From an uncultured Oscillospiraceae bacterium (lineage in GTDB: Bacteria > Bacillota > Clostridia > Oscillospirales > Acutalibacteraceae), in assembly GCA_902478605.1 (NCBI GenBank), contig CABSLQ010000008.1, forward strand, positions 1-60,805: a DNA stretch of 60,805 nt, in the 5' to 3' direction. Below, one piece after another: positions 56,351-60,805 of this stretch (its first letter is position 1; the number at the start of each line of letters is the position of its first letter). The position numbers and the translations under genes were made by a program. Under the pieces are notes generated by a model. It was not told where the DNA came from, did not search any database, and was given only the letters and a program-made list of their open reading frames with translations.

Positions 56351-56379
56351 TTGCAAAAACGACTTATATACTATAGAAT
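56351..56379 (+). promoter_or_regulatory. Promoter of the pgk operon
   Basis: -35 TTGCAA (56351-56356), 17-bp spacer, -10 TAGAAT (56374-56379). Confidence 0.7.
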
Positions 56380-56451
56380 AAGGGATTGGAGAGTTCGTTT
56401 TTTATTTAACAAGACAGCCACCCCGATTACGATTTAGGAAAGGATGTCAGT

Positions 56452-57648
56452 ATGAATTACCTGAACAAAAAGACCATTGAGGACATCGATGTAAAAGGCA
56501 AGAAGGTCCTCGTGCGCTGCGACTTCAACGTGCCGCTGGCCGACGGCGTCATCACGGACGACAAGCGCATCCGCGAATCCATCCCCACCATTCAGTATCT
56601 CGTGGATCATGGCGCGGCGGTCATTCTCTGCTCCCACCTCGGCCGTCCGAAGGATGAGGAGTCCAAAAAGGCCTGCACCCTCGCCCCCGTTGCCAAGCGC
56701 CTGGGCGAACTGATGGGCCGCGAGGTGAAATTCACCACCGACATCATCGGGGAAGAGGCGCACAAGCTCGCCGCCGCCCTCAAGCCGGGCGAGATCCTGG
56801 TCATTGAAAACGTGCGTTTCTACAAGGAAGAGACCAAAAACGATCCGGAATTTGCCAAAGCCCTCGCGTCGCTGGCGGACATTTATGTCAACGACGCGTT
56901 CGGCACCGCACACCGCGCGCACGCTTCCACCGCCGGCGTGGCCGACTACCTCCCCGCAGTGTGCGGCTATCTGATCCAGAAGGAAATCAAGGTCATGGGC
57001 GGCGCGCTGGCCGATCCGAAGCGCCCCTTTGTCGCGATCCTCGGCGGCGCCAAGGTGTCGGATAAAATCGGCGTCATCACCAATCTCATCGATAAGGTGG
57101 ACACCCTGATCATCGGCGGCGCCATGGCGTACACCTTCAATGCCGCACTCGGCCGCCGCATCGGCGATTCCAAGTTTGAGGCGGACAAGGTTGACCTCGC
57201 GAAAGACATTCTGGCCAAGGCGGAAGCCAAGGGCGTGAAGTTCCTGCTGCCCGTGGACAACATTGCCGCCGACGCCTTTGATGTGAACGCCAACACCAAG
57301 GTGTTCGATTCCGCCGCCGGCATTGACGACGGCTGGATGGGCCTCGATATCGGCCCGAAGACGCAGGCTCTCTTTGCCGATGCCGTGAAGGACGCAGGCA
57401 CCGTTATCTGGAACGGCCCGATGGGCGTGTTCGAAATGAAGCCCTTTGCGGGCGGCACCATTGCGGTGGCCAAGGCCATTGCCGAGAGCAACGCCATCTC
57501 CATCATCGGCGGCGGCGATTCGGCGGCGGCCGTGGAACAGCTCGGCTTTGCCGATAAGATGACCCACATCTCCACCGGCGGCGGCGCCTCGCTCGAATTC
57601 CTCGAGGGTCTCGAGCTGCCCGGCATCGCGTGCCTCAACGATAAATAA
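56452..57648 (+). CDS. pgk: Phosphoglycerate kinase
   Basis: The 398-residue glycolytic enzyme makes ATP and 3-phosphoglycerate from 1,3-bisphosphoglycerate. N-terminal substrate motifs are KKVLVRCDFNVPL (about 16-28) and SHLGRPK (about 63-69); the nucleotide side has GGAKVSDKIGVI (about 199-210), GPMGVFE (about 323) and GGGDSAAAVEQ (about 352-362). Length is standard. ATG 56452 follows AGGAAAGGATG. It heads pgk-tpiA-AIM24-gpmI; gap is not in this window. Confidence 0.97.
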   Translation: MNYLNKKTIEDIDVKGKKVLVRCDFNVPLADGVITDDKRIRESIPTIQYLVDHGAAVILCSHLGRPKDEESKKACTLAPVAKRLGELMGREVKFTTDIIGEEAHKLAAALKPGEILVIENVRFYKEETKNDPEFAKALASLADIYVNDAFGTAHRAHASTAGVADYLPAVCGYLIQKEIKVMGGALADPKRPFVAILGGAKVSDKIGVITNLIDKVDTLIIGGAMAYTFNAALGRRIGDSKFEADKVDLAKDILAKAEAKGVKFLLPVDNIAADAFDVNANTKVFDSAAGIDDGWMGLDIGPKTQALFADAVKDAGTVIWNGPMGVFEMKPFAGGTIAVAKAIAESNAISIIGGGDSAAAVEQLGFADKMTHISTGGGASLEFLEGLELPGIACLNDK

Positions 57649-57677
57649 TGGCTTGCTGCAGGAAAAGGAGAATTTGC

Positions 57678-58430
57678 ATGCGTAAATATGTCATTGCGGG
57701 CAACTGGAAAATGAACAAGAACCCCGCCGAAGCCGCCGCCCTGATCGGCGAGCTGAAACCCCTCGTGGCGGATGCCGCGTGCGACGTGATCGTGGGCGTG
57801 CCCTTCGTGGATCTGCCCGCCGCCCTCGAAGCGGTCAAGGGCTCTAAAATCGGCGTGGCGGCGCAGAACTGCCACTGGGAGAAATCCGGCGCCTTCACCG
57901 GTGAAATTTCCGCCGAGATGCTCACGTCGATGGGCGTCGGCTATGTCATCATCGGCCACAGCGAGCGCCGCACCTATTTCGGCGACACCGACGTAACCGT
58001 GCAGAAGCGCGTGCGCGCCGCGCTGGATGCCGGCCTGACCGTCATCCTGTGCGTGGGCGAATACCTGGAACAGCGCGAGCAGGGCGTGACCGGCGAAGTG
58101 GTCGCCATGCAGACCAAAATCGCGCTCGGCGGCGTATCGGCCGACGAGCTGTCCCGCGTCATCATCGCGTACGAGCCCGTGTGGGCCATCGGCACCGGCC
58201 GCACCGCCACCGCCGCGCAGGCCAACGAGGTGTGCGCCCTCATCCGGGATACCGTCGCCCATCTGTACAGCTGGGAAGTGGCGGACGATCTGGTGATTCA
58301 GTACGGCGGCTCCATGAACGCGTCCAACGCGGCCGAGCTTCTCGCACAGCCCGACGTGGACGGCGGCCTGATTGGCGGCGCCTCGCTTAAGCCCGCTGAT
58401 TTCGCCACCATCGTGGCGGCAGCCAAATAA
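57678..58430 (+). CDS. tpiA: Triose-phosphate isomerase
   Basis: The 250-residue enzyme interconverts DHAP and glyceraldehyde-3-phosphate. It starts with the substrate motif AGNWKMNK (Asn and Lys of the active site), has IGHSERRTYFGD (about 94-105) with the catalytic His, and YEPVWAIGTGRTATAAQ (about 165-181) with catalytic Glu and the mobile loop 6. ATG 57678 follows AAAAGGAG. It lies 29 bp after pgk. Confidence 0.97.
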   Translation: MRKYVIAGNWKMNKNPAEAAALIGELKPLVADAACDVIVGVPFVDLPAALEAVKGSKIGVAAQNCHWEKSGAFTGEISAEMLTSMGVGYVIIGHSERRTYFGDTDVTVQKRVRAALDAGLTVILCVGEYLEQREQGVTGEVVAMQTKIALGGVSADELSRVIIAYEPVWAIGTGRTATAAQANEVCALIRDTVAHLYSWEVADDLVIQYGGSMNASNAAELLAQPDVDGGLIGGASLKPADFATIVAAAK

Positions 58431-58497
58431 ATCGCAACCGTGGGGGGATGGGTGGCAGCCCGTCCCCCTTTTCCGTCTGACAAAGGAGGCTGTCTTT

Positions 58498-59169
58498 ATG
58501 CGCTATACCATTGAAGGCGATAACCTGCCGGTCGTCATCTGCTATCTGCAGGACGGCGAACGCATGCTGACCGAAAAAGGCGCCATGAGCTGGATGACCC
58601 CTAACATGGAGATGTCCACCTCCATGGAAGGCGGCCTGGGCAAAGCATTTGGCCGCGCGTTCAGCGGCGAAAGCATGTTTATGAACTACTATACCTGCCG
58701 CGGCGGTGAGGGCATGATCGCCTTTGCCTCCAGCTTTCCCGGCCGTATTATTCCGTTGTCTATCAACCCATCGTATAGCGTCATCGTGCAAAAAACCGCC
58801 TTTTTGGCGGCACAGACGGGCGTGCAGCTGAGCACGCATTTTACCCGCAAAATCGGCGCGGGCTTTTTCGGCGGCGAGGGCTTCATCATGCAGCGCCTTT
58901 CGGGTGAAGGGCTGGCCTTTCTCGAAATTGACGGCCATGTGATGGAATATGATTTGCAGCCCGGTCAATCCTTATATATAGACTCCGGTCATTTGGCCGC
59001 CATGACCGATACGGTACAGCTGGACATCAAAACGGTCAAGGGCGTCAAAAACATGGTGCTCGGCGGCGAGGGCCTGTTCAATACCCAGGTCACGGGGCCG
59101 GGCCACATCTGGATACAGACGATGCCCTTCTCCAAGCTGGCGGGCGCGCTGGCCATCGGCAAACGGTAA
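58498..59169 (+). CDS. AIM24 / TIGR00266 family protein
   Basis: A 223-residue protein of the AIM24 fold (beta-rich, trefoil-like). Signatures are LTEKGAMSWMTPNMEMST (about 23-40), GFFGGEGFIMQRLSG (about 121-135) and LYIDSGHLAAMTD (about 160-172). The family is widespread in bacteria, and eukaryotic AIM24 is mitochondrial; bacterial function is unknown. Here it lies between tpiA and gpmI (67 and 27 bp gaps), so it is expressed with glycolysis. ATG 58498 follows AAAGGAGGCTG. Confidence 0.9.
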   Translation: MRYTIEGDNLPVVICYLQDGERMLTEKGAMSWMTPNMEMSTSMEGGLGKAFGRAFSGESMFMNYYTCRGGEGMIAFASSFPGRIIPLSINPSYSVIVQKTAFLAAQTGVQLSTHFTRKIGAGFFGGEGFIMQRLSGEGLAFLEIDGHVMEYDLQPGQSLYIDSGHLAAMTDTVQLDIKTVKGVKNMVLGGEGLFNTQVTGPGHIWIQTMPFSKLAGALAIGKR

Positions 59170-59196
59170 ACTCACGATAGGAAAGGAACCTGCACT

Positions 59197-60711
59197 ATGA
59201 AAAAACCGCTTACTCTCATCATTATGGACGGCTTCGGCATCAACCCGGATACCTACGGCAATGCCATCAAAGCCGCCAAAACGCCCAATCTGTCCAAGCT
59301 CTTCGCCGAAAACCCCTTCACCACCATCGGGGCTTCCGGCATGGATGTGGGCCTGCCCGACGGGCAGATGGGCAACAGCGAAGTCGGCCACACCAACATC
59401 GGCGCGGGCCGCGTGGTGTATCAGGAGCTGACCCGCATCACCAAGGCGATTCAGGACGGCGATTTTTATGAAAACGAGGCGCTGCGCGGCGCCATGGAAA
59501 ACGCCAAAAAGCCGGGCGCCGCTCTGCATCTCGCCGGCCTGCTGTCGGACGGCGGCGTGCACAGCCATATCGAGCACCTGTACGGCCTGCTCAGCATGGC
59601 CAAAGCCTGCGGCGTCAGCCAGGTGTTTGTCCATTGCCTGATGGACGGGCGGGATGTCCCCCCCACCTCCGGCAAGGATTACATTGAACAGCTGCAGGCC
59701 AAAATGGCGGAAATCGGCGTGGGCCGCATCGCCACGGTGATGGGCCGCTATTACGCGATGGACCGCGACAACCGCTGGGAGCGCGTGCAGAAGGCCTATG
59801 CCGCCATGGTGTACGGCGAAGGCGTGAAGAACCCGGATCCCGCCGCCGCCATGGCTGCCTCCTATGCGGCGGAGGTCACCGACGAATTTGTGGTGCCGGT
59901 GGTATGCACCGATGACGGAAAAATCAAAGCGGGCGATTCGGTCGTCTTCTTCAATTTCCGGCCCGACCGTGCCCGCGAGATCACCCGCACCTTTGTGGAC
60001 GAGCAGTTCAGCGGCTTTGAGCGCGCCAACGGCTTCTTCCCGCTGTATTACGTCTGCATGACGCAGTACGATGCGACCATGCCCGGCGTACACGTCGCGT
60101 TCCAGCCGCAGTCGCTCCAGAACACCTTTGGCCAGTATATCAGCGACAAGGGCCTGACCCAGCTGCGCATCGCGGAAACCGAAAAATACGCCCATGTGAC
60201 CTTCTTCTTCAACGGCGGCGTGGAAAAGGAATATGCCGGCGAAGATCGGGTGCTGATCAATTCGCCCAAGGTGGCGACCTACGATCTGCAGCCCGAAATG
60301 AGCGCCTACCAGGTGTGCGACGCCGTGGAAGAAAAAATCCGCTCGGGCGCCTATGACGTGATCATCCTCAATTACGCCAACTGCGACATGGTGGGCCATA
60401 CGGGCGTGTTTGACGCGGCGAAGGCCGCCGTCGAGGCGGTGGACACCTGCGTGGGCCGGACGGTGGCCGCGACGCTGGAAATGGGCGGCACGGCGCTCAT
60501 CACCGCCGACCACGGCAACGCAGACAAGATGTATGAGCCGGACGGTTCCCCCTTCACGGCGCACACCACCTATCCCGTTCCCTTCTGCGTCGTGGGAACC
60601 CCCGCCAAGCTGCGGGAAGGCGGCCGGCTGGCCGACATTGCCCCGACCATGCTGAAACTGCTCGGCCTGCCTCAGCCGGCCGAAATGGACGGGCGCTCCC
60701 TCATCGAATAA
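59197..60711 (+). CDS. gpmI: 2,3-bisphosphoglycerate-independent phosphoglycerate mutase
   Basis: The 504-residue manganese-dependent enzyme converts 3-phosphoglycerate to 2-phosphoglycerate. The phosphatase-like domain has IMDGFGINPD (about 9-18) and the catalytic Ser in QMGNSEVGHTNIGAGR (about 57-72); late metal motifs are ADHGNADKM (about 437-445) and HTTYPVPF (about 455-462). Length is standard. ATG 59197 follows AGGAAAGGA. It ends the glycolytic cluster; eno may follow beyond the window. 60712-60805 shows nothing I can name. Confidence 0.97.
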   Translation: MKKPLTLIIMDGFGINPDTYGNAIKAAKTPNLSKLFAENPFTTIGASGMDVGLPDGQMGNSEVGHTNIGAGRVVYQELTRITKAIQDGDFYENEALRGAMENAKKPGAALHLAGLLSDGGVHSHIEHLYGLLSMAKACGVSQVFVHCLMDGRDVPPTSGKDYIEQLQAKMAEIGVGRIATVMGRYYAMDRDNRWERVQKAYAAMVYGEGVKNPDPAAAMAASYAAEVTDEFVVPVVCTDDGKIKAGDSVVFFNFRPDRAREITRTFVDEQFSGFERANGFFPLYYVCMTQYDATMPGVHVAFQPQSLQNTFGQYISDKGLTQLRIAETEKYAHVTFFFNGGVEKEYAGEDRVLINSPKVATYDLQPEMSAYQVCDAVEEKIRSGAYDVIILNYANCDMVGHTGVFDAAKAAVEAVDTCVGRTVAATLEMGGTALITADHGNADKMYEPDGSPFTAHTTYPVPFCVVGTPAKLREGGRLADIAPTMLKLLGLPQPAEMDGRSLIE

Positions 60712-60805
60712 GACAAAGAGCCCGCCGGGAAATTTCACTGCCCCATAATATGCGGACAGTACAAAAAAGAGCCCTGGTAGGAAATATTGAGTTTTAGTAG
60801 GAGAG

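Noticed and set aside
56168..56437. 89-codon open frame before pgk
   Set aside because: No ribosome binding site, contains the pgk promoter, and no recognisable protein features.

Overview
The window is about 60.8 kb of GC-rich chromosome from an endospore-forming anaerobic Firmicute, most like an Oscillospirales / Ruminococcaceae-type Clostridia. The grounds are sporulation genes (spoVAE, spoIIP, gpr), a Fur/PerR-like repressor next to rubrerythrin, a T-A-S ECF transporter, DUF512-der-plsY-gpsA order, ribonuclease Y, AggAGG ribosome binding sites and TTGACA-N17-TATAAT promoters. I cannot name the species. No rRNA operon, intact tRNA, phage, CRISPR array or transposase gene is visible.

Layout. 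1-467: hairpin-rich repeats. 468-6013: ECF transporter (T, fused A-A, S), a MATE exporter with foreign-looking codon use, and a DUF71/COG2102 ATPase; transporter plus DUF71 suggest cobamide uptake and salvage. 6280-9942: a frameshifted LuxR-type regulator, nagA, a small membrane protein, a pentapeptide-repeat protein. 10.0-10.5 kb: a second hairpin array. 10.5-17.1 kb: zinc-ribbon protein, tRNA-like remnant, sigma factor, UbiB-like kinase, rny, ymdB-like gene. 17.6-22.2 kb: an LRR surface protein with a sorting signal, and a GH20 hexosaminidase that may work with NagA on amino sugars. 22.4-26.1 kb: small kinase, spoVAE, fur/perR-rubrerythrin, spoIIP. 26.5-28.5 kb: PadR / DUF1700 / DUF4097 operon. 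28.8-33.4 kb: mnmE, two small exported or membrane proteins, GNAT, gpr, rpsT. 33.9-39.4 kb: gpsA, plsY, der, DUF512 protein, rpmF, yceD. 39.4-45.8 kb: SGNH-like protein, FAD oxidoreductase, PHP protein, F420-ligase-like protein, P-loop NTPase, pgi. 46.2-51.0 kb: two ECF sigma factor operons around a dacF-like carboxypeptidase. 51.3-55.4 kb: PHP phosphoesterase, TSCPD protein, unknown protein, MscS channel, rRNA methyltransferase. 55.5-56.0 kb: a structured-RNA candidate. 56.4-60.7 kb: pgk-tpiA-AIM24-gpmI.

The strongest unexplained signal is a family of non-coding, hairpin-built elements at five places (1-435, 10056-10500, 26196-26454, 33563-33917, 45926-46226). Three full copies lie between two direct copies of a locus-specific terminator-like hairpin, have TGTC...GACA ends, and differ by whole hairpins and by paired stem changes. 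Second is the approximately 380-nt structured RNA candidate at 55503-55885, next to a minus-strand promoter. Third are regulatory sites readable by eye: ECF-sigma promoters shared by two sigma operons, sporulation-type promoters at spoIIP and gpr, and several palindromic operators.
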